Below, piece after piece: positions 6,523-13,111 of a stretch of DNA of 47,324 bases. This DNA comes from a virus. Position 1 is the first letter of the stretch, and every line of letters begins with the position of its first letter. Location of the stretch: positions 1-47,324 of IMG/VR virus record IMGVR_UViG_3300050821_009483. One strand, given 5' to 3'. The notes below the pieces were generated by a model. It made no database searches, was not told the DNA's origin, and worked only from the letters and a program-made list of their open reading frames with translations. Both the position numbers and the translations under genes were made by a program.

Positions 6523-6611
6523 CGGATATCACCCAGCTATCGGAGCGCGTGTGCGGTCCATCTGTTTGGGTCGATATCCGACACCCACTCAACGAAACCC
6601 GCGTTAGCGGG
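6523..6611 (+). other. structured leader RNA upstream of the 6681 gene
   Basis: CGGATATC/GATATCCG (6523-6530 with 6573-6580) plus ACCCA/TGGGT (6531-6535 with 6567-6571) form a 13-bp stem with one bulged C, enclosing about 31 nt. A second hairpin, CCCGC-GTTA-GCGGG, follows at 6598-6611. Both lie between palindrome R3 and the 6681 start. Class unknown. Confidence 0.5.
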
Positions 6612-6680
6612 GCCCCAAACCGTCCATCCCACACCTATCCGGGGAAACAGGGGTAACATCCGTATTCACTAGGAGGAATC

Positions 6681-7091
6681 ATGCCCAGGACTACTTCCCT
6701 TAACAGATTCGGAGATGAGTATGAGCAAGCCCTTTTGCGAGCCGATCTTGTCTTGTCCAGCGGACAGTCAGAGTACTCCATCCAATTCGACACCCCCAAC
6801 ATCGCAATGTCGATGCGTGGACGTATGTATGCGTACTTCAAAGCGATTCGTCAATCTACCGACAGGCCAGACTTGGCAGGCCTCTGCTCACGAATGTCCC
6901 TTCGACGCGCGGGATGTGCCCTCGTATTTTTCCGTGAGGAGAATGCGCTAGACCGGGAACGGTTGAGGAAAGCCCTCGGACTCGCGCCCGGATTCAATGA
7001 CACGGGGGCGTCCACGGGAGTTGTGGCACCTCAATCCTCCCACACAGACGCACTCGAACAACTAAAACGCATCCGTTCGAACAAGAAGTAA
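6681..7091 (+). CDS. early protein, 136 aa, unknown
   Basis: Begins MPRTTSLNRFGDEYEQALLR and includes YSIQFDTPNIAMSMRGRMYA followed by YFKAIRQ. This central part (strands with polar edges, then a basic helix, then DLAGLCSRMSLRRAGCALVF) suggests a small alpha/beta domain; the C-terminus is flexible and ends in a basic helix (LEQLKRIRSNKK). AGGAGG 5 nt before the ATG is near-perfect. A 158-nt leader with two hairpins precedes it. Family not recognised. Confidence 0.65.
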   Translation: MPRTTSLNRFGDEYEQALLRADLVLSSGQSEYSIQFDTPNIAMSMRGRMYAYFKAIRQSTDRPDLAGLCSRMSLRRAGCALVFFREENALDRERLRKALGLAPGFNDTGASTGVVAPQSSHTDALEQLKRIRSNKK

Positions 7092-7100
7092 CAATTCTTC

Positions 7101-7130
7101 TTGCCCAGCTCCCTGACTCGTTGGTATAGT
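7101..7130 (+). promoter_or_regulatory. sigma-70-like promoter before the 7191 gene
   Basis: TTGCCC (7101-7106), an 18-bp spacer and TATAGT (7125-7130). The leader to ATG 7191 is about 55 nt. Confidence 0.6.
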
Positions 7131-7190
7131 TCTATCAACGGTGGCGACAAACTCCACCGCGAACCAGACAACCTCATGGAGTTTTCCCAA

Positions 7191-7754
7191 ATGACCGAAG
7201 CCGCAAAAGCCAAGACCGTGTACGAAACCATTGCAATGGACGATGGCACTGAAGTGAAGTTTCCCGGCAAGCGCCGCCTGCTCAAGGAATCCACGGTGTC
7301 CGCCGATGGCACGATTGTTACTCGCTTCGCGTTCCGCAACGGCGAGGTCCGCACGTTCACCCTCGCGCCGAGCGCCGACCTCCTGACCAAGTTCGCTGCC
7401 CACGGCATCGAGCAGAAGATCGGTGATGAAGTCGCAGGCTTGGAAGATGTCGAAGACATGATCCTTGCAATCGATGAAGTCATGGAACGCCTTGATTCGG
7501 GTTCGTGGACGGCTCAGCGTGAAAGCAATGGCATGGCCGGAACCAGCGTGCTCGCACGTGCGCTCATCCAGGTGACTGGCAGGACCCCGGCAGCCATCAA
7601 GGAATTCTTGAAGGGCAAGACGAATGCTGAGAAGCTGGCATTGCGTCAGAATGGCAAGATCGCTCCGGTGGTTGCAGAGCTCGAAGCCAACAAGAAGAAG
7701 AAAGAGAAGGCAACGGTTGACACGGACGGCATGCTGGAAGAACTAGACGCGTAA
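7191..7754 (+). CDS. conserved phage protein, paralog of 5063, unknown function
   Basis: A 187-aa protein: an N-terminal strand-rich part (GTEVKFPGKRRLLKES, FAFRNGEVRTFTLAPS), then AAHGIEQKIGDEVAG, SVLARALIQVTGRTPA and a KTNAEKLALRQNGKIAPVVA helix as in the 5063 product. After a Lys-rich linker it ends with VDTDGMLEELDA. ATG 7191 is chosen because GGAG lies 9 nt upstream; ATG 7176 is in frame but without a site. It has its own promoter and is followed by the tRNA. The duplication and strong local expression signals suggest abundant early products, perhaps host-takeover or DNA-binding proteins. Confidence 0.8.
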   Translation: MTEAAKAKTVYETIAMDDGTEVKFPGKRRLLKESTVSADGTIVTRFAFRNGEVRTFTLAPSADLLTKFAAHGIEQKIGDEVAGLEDVEDMILAIDEVMERLDSGSWTAQRESNGMAGTSVLARALIQVTGRTPAAIKEFLKGKTNAEKLALRQNGKIAPVVAELEANKKKKEKATVDTDGMLEELDA

Positions 7755-7867
7755 GTGTCGTGAAATCCTAGGAGTAGCCGCTGTTCGGATCGCGTATCGG
7801 GACGGCACGGAAACTAGGTTGCAGAAGAAGTGATACGGACACCGCATAAAGAAGAGTCCATCACCTT

Positions 7868-7943
7868 GGTTGGTTCGTCTAGAGGCCTAGGATTCGCGAC
7901 TGTCCATCGCGACACGTGGGTTCGAATCCCACACCAACCGCCA
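7868..7943 (+). tRNA. tRNA-Asp (GTC)
   Basis: A full cloverleaf with encoded CCA: acceptor GGTTGGT/ACCAACC, D arm GTCT/GGAT, anticodon stem CGCGA/TCGCG with loop CTGTCCA (anticodon GTC at 7902-7904), a 4-nt variable region, T arm GTGGG-TTCGAAT-CCCAC, discriminator G and CCA at 7941-7943. G73 and GUC fit aspartate identity, but the body resembles bacterial tRNA-Glu. Position 37 is C rather than the usual purine. The stem TCGCGA is repeated on both sides, a self-complementary arm. Confidence 0.9.
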
Positions 7944-7996
7944 ACACACCCGCAATAGACTCAGAATTGAGCCTCCTGAGTTGTGCCTTGCGGTAG

Positions 7997-8030
7997 CCCC
8001 GACAGTCCCCCGGCTGATCGGGGTTTTTCT
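7997..8030 (+). terminator. rho-independent terminator after the tRNA
   Basis: CCCCGA (7997-8002) pairs with TCGGGG (8018-8023), extended inward by CAG/CTG, followed by TTTTTCTTT. It ends the 5063-7943 transcription unit just before palindrome R4. Confidence 0.85.
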
Positions 8031-8031
8031 T

Positions 8032-8075
8032 TATTATTGGTAGAGAGTAATCTACATTAATTCCTACAAGTAATT
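8032..8075. repeat. dispersed palindrome R4
   Basis: Half-sites TAGAGAGTAAT and ATTAATTCCTA around CTAC, directly after the tRNA terminator and upstream of the 8163 gene. Confidence 0.9.
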
Positions 8076-8097
8076 CGAAAATACGCTCGCAGGTCCG

Positions 8098-8126
8098 TTG
8101 CAATTTCTCCTACTAATGGTAATAAT
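8098..8126 (+). promoter_or_regulatory. possible sigma-70 promoter before the 8163 gene
   Basis: TTGCAA, 16-17 bp, then TAATAA/AATAAT, about 37 nt before ATG 8163. The spacing resembles the promoters at 4982 and 7101. Confidence 0.45.
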
Positions 8127-8162
8127 GGAGTCGTAGTCAACCACATATGAGGCTCAACTCAA

Positions 8163-8735
8163 ATGACACACCTCCCCACGGACGACCTAGACCTCGACAG
8201 TCTCCTTGCTGACAGCATTGCAGCCAGACAAAAGAAGGCTTCCACGCCAAAACCCCCACGCACTCCCAAGCCCAAGGACATGTCCTCAGCCAATGCCCAC
8301 TGGCTGAATGCAAAGGAGACTTCCGACTATGAGCGGAAACTCGCCAACGCGGACCTTCGCGCTCTGTGGAAGCCCCAGACAGCTGTCGCAATGTTCTCCG
8401 TGCAAGTGTGTCTCCGCTGTGGTGCCCGTCACACCCACTTCGAGGGGTTCTTCCAGCAGCAGCGTCACGCCTCGCACCGCGACACGGAAAAGTGGGTTCC
8501 AGCAACCGACTCGACCATGCTGCAGAACCTCCCCAAGCACAAGAAAATCACCCTCCACGAAGCTGACGCATGCATTGATTGCATTGTCTCGTTGGATTAC
8601 ATCAACCCATCCCCAACCGATACGGAGCCTCCGATAAATGCGTGGACGCCCTCGAAACACCATTCAAAACTTGCAAATGAACATCTCGCTCCCCGAGGAT
8701 TTGGCAGGGAGAGTGAAACTCCATCTGTGGAGTGA
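8163..8735 (+). CDS. zinc-ribbon-like early protein, unknown
   Basis: A 190-aa protein. The N-terminus is acidic (DDLDLDSLLADSIAA) followed by a Lys/Pro-rich linker. Residues about 80-145 carry two Cys pairs, CLRCG and CIDC, about 60 residues apart, a likely zinc site. The first 15 residues, with DLDSLLAD, echo the LLEEL acidic motif of the neighbouring early proteins. GAGGCTCA lies before the ATG. Its last 98 nt overlap the 8638 gene in another frame, so the C-terminal part (after about residue 158) is under dual coding. Confidence 0.7.
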   Translation: MTHLPTDDLDLDSLLADSIAARQKKASTPKPPRTPKPKDMSSANAHWLNAKETSDYERKLANADLRALWKPQTAVAMFSVQVCLRCGARHTHFEGFFQQQRHASHRDTEKWVPATDSTMLQNLPKHKKITLHEADACIDCIVSLDYINPSPTDTEPPINAWTPSKHHSKLANEHLAPRGFGRESETPSVE

Positions 8736-8838
8736 GATGGAAGGCAAGATTCCCCATGGCGCGCAAGCAGCCTTCTTCGAACAACTTGTGAGGGATTTCT
8801 TCAATGAAAAAGACAAAGTGGTATCCGGCAGGGATTGA
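8638..8838 (+). CDS. small phage protein, ribbon-helix-helix-like
   Basis: A 66-aa protein: a basic start (MRGRPRNT), then LQMNISLPEDLAGRVKLHLW and a helix ending AAFFEQLVRDFFN. The strand-then-LPEDL-helix pattern resembles CopG/Arc-type RHH proteins, and close relatives with a PEDL segment and FF..R..FF helix are common in phages. It begins 98 nt inside the preceding gene and its end overlaps the next start by 35 nt. No strong ribosome site is visible at the ATG, so translation may depend on the upstream ORF. Confidence 0.65.
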   Translation: MRGRPRNTIQNLQMNISLPEDLAGRVKLHLWSEMEGKIPHGAQAAFFEQLVRDFFNEKDKVVSGRD

Positions 8839-9034
8839 TCCGGTTCTCGAAGGTTTTTACGAGAGGGATTGGTCAGCCGTTTTAGGAGATTCATTTGCAG
8901 CCGGAGAACCAGATTACTGGGACGGCCGGGGATGGTATTACGGAACTTCTAGTGGGACAATCTTTAAGGAATCCGGATATGTCTCTAATGATAAGCCCTG
9001 GCGTGGCCTCTCGGAGCCTCCTCATGCCGAATGA
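8804..9034 (+). CDS. small phage protein with WYP...GFYERDW motif
   Basis: A 76-aa protein, MKKTKWYPAGIDPVLEGFYE, RDWSAVLG, then EPDYWDGRGWYYGTSSGTIF. The W-Y-P, P-V-x-x-G-x-Y-E-R and Y-W-D-G-x-x-W pattern marks a common small family of phage proteins of unknown role. Overlaps the preceding gene by 35 nt and the following regulator by 11 nt. Confidence 0.7.
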   Translation: MKKTKWYPAGIDPVLEGFYERDWSAVLGDSFAAGEPDYWDGRGWYYGTSSGTIFKESGYVSNDKPWRGLSEPPHAE

Positions 9035-9254
9035 TTCCATTGGCGTGCGTTTGATGAAGGCTCAGCACCGTCTAGGCATGCGCAACATTGCAGTAGCCGA
9101 GCGTGCTGAAGTCAAACCGTCCAACTATTCACGATTCCTGTACGACCGCAACGTACCGTCAGTGCCAACATTGATTAAGCTGGCCGAGGCTTTGCATACG
9201 TCAACTGATTACTTGTGTGGTCTGACCAGCAATCCCAACCCGAGGAAGCCATGA
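9024..9254 (+). CDS. XRE-family (Cro/CI-type) HTH regulator
   Basis: A 76-aa DNA-binding protein: helix 1 SIGVRLMKAQHRLGM, HTH IAVAERAEVKPSNYSRFLYD, then VPSVPTLIKLAEALHTSTDY and LCGL, a classic single-domain Cro/CI layout ending just after helix 5. ATG 9024 has GGAG 9 nt upstream; longer in-frame starts at 8979 and 8988 would add residues without family character. It is the only clear sequence-specific repressor-type gene here and so a candidate reader of the 15 dispersed palindromes. No integrase accompanies it, so it need not be a lysogeny repressor. Confidence 0.85.
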   Translation: MPNDSIGVRLMKAQHRLGMRNIAVAERAEVKPSNYSRFLYDRNVPSVPTLIKLAEALHTSTDYLCGLTSNPNPRKP

Positions 9255-9670
9255 CAGACACACAGATTATAGACATGGCGAAGGCCCACTACGTAGATGC
9301 CACTCGCATTTCCACGGTATTGTCTTTCGCCCGCGCTCTGCTATCTGCAAGCAAACCTGCCGTGGCGCAGCACGAACGCGAGGCTTTCGAGCGCTGGTAT
9401 ACGCGTGGCACGATGAAGCCAATTACGGCCCACGATCGCGACGCGGTTACTGCTTGGGATTCGTGGCAAGCGCGCGCCATGCTCGCCGCGCCAGCGCAAT
9501 CGGGGGAGCCGGTCTATGCGTATATCTACGAGTACGAAACAGCATTCGGACTCCATCGTCAGCTTGAGCCGGGAACATACAACGGATCGAACCCGACGCG
9601 CGCCGTCAAGGTCTACGCGGCCCCGCAGCCAGCACAGACGGAGCGGGCGCTGACAGGGGAGCAGTCATGA
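9251..9670 (+). CDS. conserved phage hypothetical protein
   Basis: A 139-aa protein starting at an ATGA overlap with the regulator. The N-terminal helix (TDTQIIDMAKAHYVDATRIS), the AWDSWQARAMLAAPAQ segment and the late AVKVYAAPQPAQT are typical of a mosaic family in phages of Burkholderia-type hosts, built of short modules around Ala/Pro-rich linkers. Function unknown. Its stop overlaps the next start (ATGA). Confidence 0.65.
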   Translation: MTDTQIIDMAKAHYVDATRISTVLSFARALLSASKPAVAQHEREAFERWYTRGTMKPITAHDRDAVTAWDSWQARAMLAAPAQSGEPVYAYIYEYETAFGLHRQLEPGTYNGSNPTRAVKVYAAPQPAQTERALTGEQS

Positions 9671-10026
9671 CCCAAGTCTACATCAGCGGTCCAATCACAG
9701 GCCTCCCCGACCTCAATCGTGCAGCATTCGATCATGAGGAGAGGTTGCTGAGGGAAGTGGGGTATGAGACGTTCAATCCTCATTCGATCACACCACCAAG
9801 TGATGAAGTCTTGCAGGAGTGGGCGCACACACAGAAGGATCACGGGAAGGAGAATCTGTGGAGGCATTACATGAGAATCTGTGTAGGCCAAATCCCCCTT
9901 TGCGACAGCATGCGAATGCTTCCAGATTGGCAAAACAGCAAAGGGGCTGTGTGGGAGCATCGGATTGCGATGATGTTGGGGCTTGAGGTGACATACTGCC
10001 CTGTAGTGGAGGTGCCGAAATGGTAA
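9667..10026 (+). CDS. DUF4406-type nucleoside deoxyribosyltransferase-like protein
   Basis: A 119-aa protein with the hallmark start VYISGPITGLPDLNRAAFDH, a central FNPHSITPP, then MRICVGQIPLCDSMRMLPDW and NSKGAVWEHRIAMMLGLE. This is the DUF4406 family, related to nucleoside 2-deoxyribosyltransferases and common in phages. The conserved GPITG loop, the C-D-S-M...P-W-x-x-S-x-G-A-x-x-E segment and late helix are all present. Probably nucleotide metabolism or sensing; activity in this family is largely inferred. Confidence 0.85.
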   Translation: MTQVYISGPITGLPDLNRAAFDHEERLLREVGYETFNPHSITPPSDEVLQEWAHTQKDHGKENLWRHYMRICVGQIPLCDSMRMLPDWQNSKGAVWEHRIAMMLGLEVTYCPVVEVPKW

Positions 10027-10232
10027 AAAGCAAGGTTATCTACCATGGAAACTTATTCGGCGATTACACATTTGTGTTTGATGATTGCGAATGTGTAGGA
10101 TTTACAGGTCCGCGAGCCCCTTATTACACAACAACAGTCGAAGACTTTATCAAAGACTTGGAAGATGGAAAGTATGGAGGATTCGAGCACGATCCAATCG
10201 AACGATACCTAAGAACAATCACGTTCCGTTAA
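10020..10232 (+). CDS. small protein, unknown
   Basis: A 70-aa acidic protein, MVKSKVIYHGNLFGDYTFVF, DDCECVGFTGPRAPYYTTTV, EDFIKDLEDGKYGGFEHDPI. Strand-rich with a C-E-C pair. It overlaps the previous gene by 7 nt and continues the 9024-11604 unit. Base use is more AT-rich than its neighbours. Family not recognised. Confidence 0.6.
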   Translation: MVKSKVIYHGNLFGDYTFVFDDCECVGFTGPRAPYYTTTVEDFIKDLEDGKYGGFEHDPIERYLRTITFR

Positions 10233-10266
10233 CGCCAGCAGGCTGGCACAGTCAAAGAAGGCTCAT

Positions 10267-11604
10267 ATGACAGACAACACAATCCCGCCATGGGAATTCG
10301 AGGACAAAGCTCCTCTTGCAGGTTCGATTACCCCTACCCACCACCAGTCCGTGGAACTCAACCCCGAGCAAAAGATCGCAGTTCAGCGCCTCATCGACTT
10401 CATCGAAGACCCTGGCACATTCGACTGGTATTTTTGTTTCACAGGATTCGCGGGCACAGGCAAAACCTTCTGCATGCGCGAGGTGGTGGCACGATGCCGA
10501 ACAAGCGCCTCTTCCTTCGCCTACACCGCCCCCACCAACAAGGCCGCCAAGGTCCTCCGACAGGTAACCGGCAATGCATGCACTATTTATTCTTTGTTGG
10601 GCCTGCGTGTTGATAAGTCTGGCGAACTTAAACAAGTTGTCGCAGGCAAGAGTCCTGACCTATCTGATCTTGACGTTGTTGTTGTTGATGAAGCTTCAAT
10701 GGTCAACAGGAACCTGTTCGACATTCTTCGAGTGAGTGCGGAGAGGTGGCAATTCAAGGTTGTGTTCATGGGGGATCTGGCGCAATTGCCTCCGGTTGGG
10801 GAGCCGTCGTCAATGGCCCTCGGCGGCATGGTAGGGGCCAACCTCACCCGCGTCATGCGCCATGACAACCAAATCCTCACATTCGCCACGAGCGTGCGAG
10901 AGCAGATCAACAGCTTGGCGCCAAGTATCAAGATCAAGTCAGACAACGACACCCACCAGGGTGTGTGGAAGCTCTCACAACACGAATTCAAACAACGCAT
11001 TTTCGCGGCAGCCGCTGCAGGAGAATTCGCTGATGGAACCCAATCGAAGATCATATCCTGGCGCAACGTCAGGGTGGCTGAGTACAACAATATTGCTCGT
11101 GCAGCTCTTTTTGGGGCTGACGCTATTCCCGGCTTTTATCTCTCTGGTGACAGGGTTGTGGCTGCTGGTCCTTGCGTTAGGGGTGATGAGACTCTGCTTA
11201 ATACTGACGACGAAGCTATTGTGGAAGGTGTGGCGAATTGCGTTCATCCTTTAGAGCCGAAGTATCATGCACTGGAGCTGAAAAGTAGGAGCGAGGACAA
11301 TCGCGTGATTAGGCTGCTGGTTATCCACCCACAGAGTCGGCAGCAGTTCGAGAACGACAGTCAGGAGCTTGCGCACCAGGCGAGAGGGAATCCGAAGTTG
11401 TGGAAAAGGTTCTGGGAGCACAAAGAATTGTTCCATGACGTCAGGTATGCATACGCAATCACTGCCCACCGCTCACAGGGGTCAACCTATGAAACCGTTT
11501 TCGTTGATTATCAGGACATCCTGTACAACCGCAACCGTAAAGAAGCTTTTTCTTGCCTTTACGTAGCCTGCACAAGACCAACTACTAAATTGTTCCTTGC
11601 GTGA
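10267..11604 (+). CDS. SF1 DNA helicase, Dda/RecD-like
   Basis: A 445-aa ATP-dependent helicase of superfamily 1B, a size close to T4 Dda. Walker A GFAGTGKT (residues 60-67), motif Ia APTNKAA, Walker B VVVDEASMV, motif III FMGDLAQLPPVGE, and late motifs YAYAITAHRSQGSTY and LYVACTRP (UvrD C2 type). Likely drives fork restart or recombination with the Sak4-like ATPase and the RecB-like nuclease encoded downstream. The ribosome site before ATG 10267 is modest (AAGGCTCAT). Neighbours up to 12200 are plus strand, with an HNH gene inserted directly after it. Confidence 0.93.
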   Translation: MTDNTIPPWEFEDKAPLAGSITPTHHQSVELNPEQKIAVQRLIDFIEDPGTFDWYFCFTGFAGTGKTFCMREVVARCRTSASSFAYTAPTNKAAKVLRQVTGNACTIYSLLGLRVDKSGELKQVVAGKSPDLSDLDVVVVDEASMVNRNLFDILRVSAERWQFKVVFMGDLAQLPPVGEPSSMALGGMVGANLTRVMRHDNQILTFATSVREQINSLAPSIKIKSDNDTHQGVWKLSQHEFKQRIFAAAAAGEFADGTQSKIISWRNVRVAEYNNIARAALFGADAIPGFYLSGDRVVAAGPCVRGDETLLNTDDEAIVEGVANCVHPLEPKYHALELKSRSEDNRVIRLLVIHPQSRQQFENDSQELAHQARGNPKLWKRFWEHKELFHDVRYAYAITAHRSQGSTYETVFVDYQDILYNRNRKEAFSCLYVACTRPTTKLFLA

Positions 11605-11611
11605 GGATGCT

Positions 11612-12070
11612 ATGGGCGGAATCTGTAAAAAGCAAGAGGCACATAGGAGAGCTTACAACTGCTGGGTTAACATGAAGCAGCGTTGTAAGAATCCTAATCA
11701 TCCGAACTATGAATCCTATGGGGGTCGCGGTATTTCTTATCACCCTGATTGGGATATTTTTGAAAATTTCCTGGAAGACATGGGAGAACCGCCAGAAGGT
11801 CTTACCTTGGAAAGGGTCGATAATAATCAAGGGTATTCAAAAGGTAATTGTGAGTGGAAAACAATGGCGGAGCAAAATGCCAATAAACGACCCCAAAAAG
11901 TCCGCCATGATAATGGTACAGGTATCAAAGGTGTAGGCAGGCGTTCTGATGGGAGTTTTTTAGCACGAACAGATCAGAAAAGCGGCACGAAATTACTGTA
12001 CTATGGAAGATCCTTTGAGGATGCTGTAGCTGCTCGAAAAAAGTGGGAGGCCGAACATGGGAATAGTTGA
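11612..12070 (+). CDS. free-standing HNH endonuclease with C-terminal AP2-like DNA-binding domain
   Basis: A 152-aa protein of the phage HNH/AP2 homing endonuclease group. AYNCWVNMKQRCKNPNHPNY, then YGGRGI, DWDIFENFLEDMGEPPEG, LTLERVDNNQGYSKGNCEW and AEQNANKR make up the nuclease part; GTGIKGVGRRSDGSFLARTD and the helix EDAVAARKKWEAEHG the AP2-like part. ATG 11612 has GAGG 5 nt upstream, overlapping the helicase stop. It is visibly more AT-rich than its flanks, and without it the helicase stop would be next to the 12057 gene, so it is a likely mobile insertion. Confidence 0.85.
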   Translation: MGGICKKQEAHRRAYNCWVNMKQRCKNPNHPNYESYGGRGISYHPDWDIFENFLEDMGEPPEGLTLERVDNNQGYSKGNCEWKTMAEQNANKRPQKVRHDNGTGIKGVGRRSDGSFLARTDQKSGTKLLYYGRSFEDAVAARKKWEAEHGNS

Positions 12071-12200
12071 GGTGCCCCAGAAGCTGTGGGACGACATTCT
12101 CGACCTTCTCGGTGACTACGAAGTGTGTCGTTACATGGGAGGCAACGATCTCTTGCAACGTATTCGGCAGCATTTCGACGGAGCAGAGGAACTGGATTGA
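12057..12200 (+). CDS. small protein, 47 aa, unknown
   Basis: MGIVEVPQKLWDDILDLLGD, YEVCRYMGGNDLLQRIRQHF, DGAEELD: two helices with an acidic end. GGGAGG upstream is excellent, though it lies within the end of the HNH gene (14-nt overlap). Its stop is five bases before palindrome R5. Confidence 0.6.
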   Translation: MGIVEVPQKLWDDILDLLGDYEVCRYMGGNDLLQRIRQHFDGAEELD

Positions 12201-12204
12201 TATG

Positions 12205-12248
12205 AATTATTAGTAGGGAGTAATCTACATTAATTCCTACTAACAAAT
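12205..12248. repeat. dispersed palindrome R5
   Basis: Half-sites TAGGGAGTAAT and ATTAATTCCTA around CTAC, ending 29 nt before ATG 12278. Confidence 0.92.
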
Positions 12249-12277
12249 CGCAACACCAACCGTAAGAGAGGTTTGAT

Positions 12278-12724
12278 ATGGCATACGAAAAGAACATTGC
12301 AGCCCTGCTGCGTGAAGACTCCAAGACAATCCGCGTCACGTTCAATCCGAATCGCTATGAGACGGAATGGGCAAAGGGGCAGGAGCATGCGCAGGAGAAG
12401 TTGTACAACTACGTGACACATTTTGATGTTGCCGTTGGAGACAGTGTGTTGGTCGAAGCAGCTGGCCAGCTCAAGGTTGTCACCGTCGTCAACATCGATG
12501 ACGGGGTGAAGATTGAACCGGGCGCTGATTATGCCCTGCGTTGGGTCATCATGAAAATAGACCTCACCGAGCACAATGCCAACATGGCACGTAATGAGGA
12601 AATCGAAACAATGGTGAAGGAAGCCTATCAAAAGAATCTCCGCCGCTCGTTCGCTCAGCAAATCCTCTCCGGTGTTGATGACTCGGCACGCGACAATCTG
12701 CAAAAACTATTGGGAGCTTCGTGA
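12278..12724 (+). CDS. conserved phage protein, 148 aa
   Basis: Two parts: a beta-barrel-like N-terminal domain (YVTHFDVAVGDSVLVEAAGQ, LKVVTVVNIDDGVKIEPGAD, ALRWVIMKIDLTEHNANMAR) and a helical C-terminal part (EIETMVKEAYQKNLRRSFAQ). Proteins with the V-G-D...V-V-x-V-x-x-D-V-x-I-x-P-x-A-D pattern recur in podovirus early regions with no assigned function. It is the first gene after palindrome R5 and heads a run of coupled genes to 13632. Confidence 0.75.
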   Translation: MAYEKNIAALLREDSKTIRVTFNPNRYETEWAKGQEHAQEKLYNYVTHFDVAVGDSVLVEAAGQLKVVTVVNIDDGVKIEPGADYALRWVIMKIDLTEHNANMARNEEIETMVKEAYQKNLRRSFAQQILSGVDDSARDNLQKLLGAS

Positions 12725-12936
12725 TGCACCTGCGAAAACGAATGACATTCCACGGGGTTGAGTACCTGGTTGTGCCGGTGGAGTTGTGGGAGGAGGCGAA
12801 GGAAAATGTAATTGCTCTTATTGGATTTGCCGAACAGGAAGGGCAAACGCATGTAGAAGTGGGGGCAAGAGATTTCCACGCCAACATGCTGGCCTATGAA
12901 GGCTCAAACGAACCAGAGGAGTTGAATGATGAGTGA
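12724..12936 (+). CDS. small protein, unknown
   Basis: A 70-aa protein: strands (MTFHGVEYLVVPVELWEEAK) then a helix and an acidic tail (EGSNEPEELNDE). It starts at the last base of the preceding stop (TGATG), so it is coupled to the 12278 gene. Family not recognised. Confidence 0.65.
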   Translation: MHLRKRMTFHGVEYLVVPVELWEEAKENVIALIGFAEQEGQTHVEVGARDFHANMLAYEGSNEPEELNDE

Positions 12937-13111
12937 CATTGTCCGAGTCCTCCGCATTCTCGAATATGTCGGAGACCGTGAGTGGGTCGAAACCACTCTA
13001 ATGCGCACGGCAGTTCCTGCAAATGGGGAGCACAGAATCAATAATGTGTGTACGATCCGTTCTGCCATCATCGGCCAATACCCGGAAATCCTGGAGACTA
13101 AAAGTGAGTGA
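12929..13111 (+). CDS. small protein, possibly winged-helix
   Basis: A 60-aa protein, MSDIVRVLRILEYVGDREWV, TTLMRTAVPANGEHRINNVC, TIRSAIIGQYPEILETKSE. The layout (helix, loop, helix, N-G-turn) resembles a short HTH but without a clear family. ATG 12929 is preferred because AGAGGAG lies 7 nt upstream. Overlaps both neighbours by 8 nt. Confidence 0.6.
   Translation: MSDIVRVLRILEYVGDREWVETTLMRTAVPANGEHRINNVCTIRSAIIGQYPEILETKSE

Noticed and set aside
6593-6611. CGAAAC followed by a 5-bp GC hairpin, like hammerhead stem III
   Set aside because: No CUGANGA upstream or downstream and no U to pair with A15.1, so not a hammerhead.
7879-8103. Minus-strand ORF containing VGVGFEPTCRDGQSRILG
   Set aside because: It is an antisense translation of the tRNA gene and its flanks, a known annotation artefact.
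11327-11335. DnaA-box-like TTATCCACC
   Set aside because: Single, imperfect and inside the helicase gene; no cluster of boxes.
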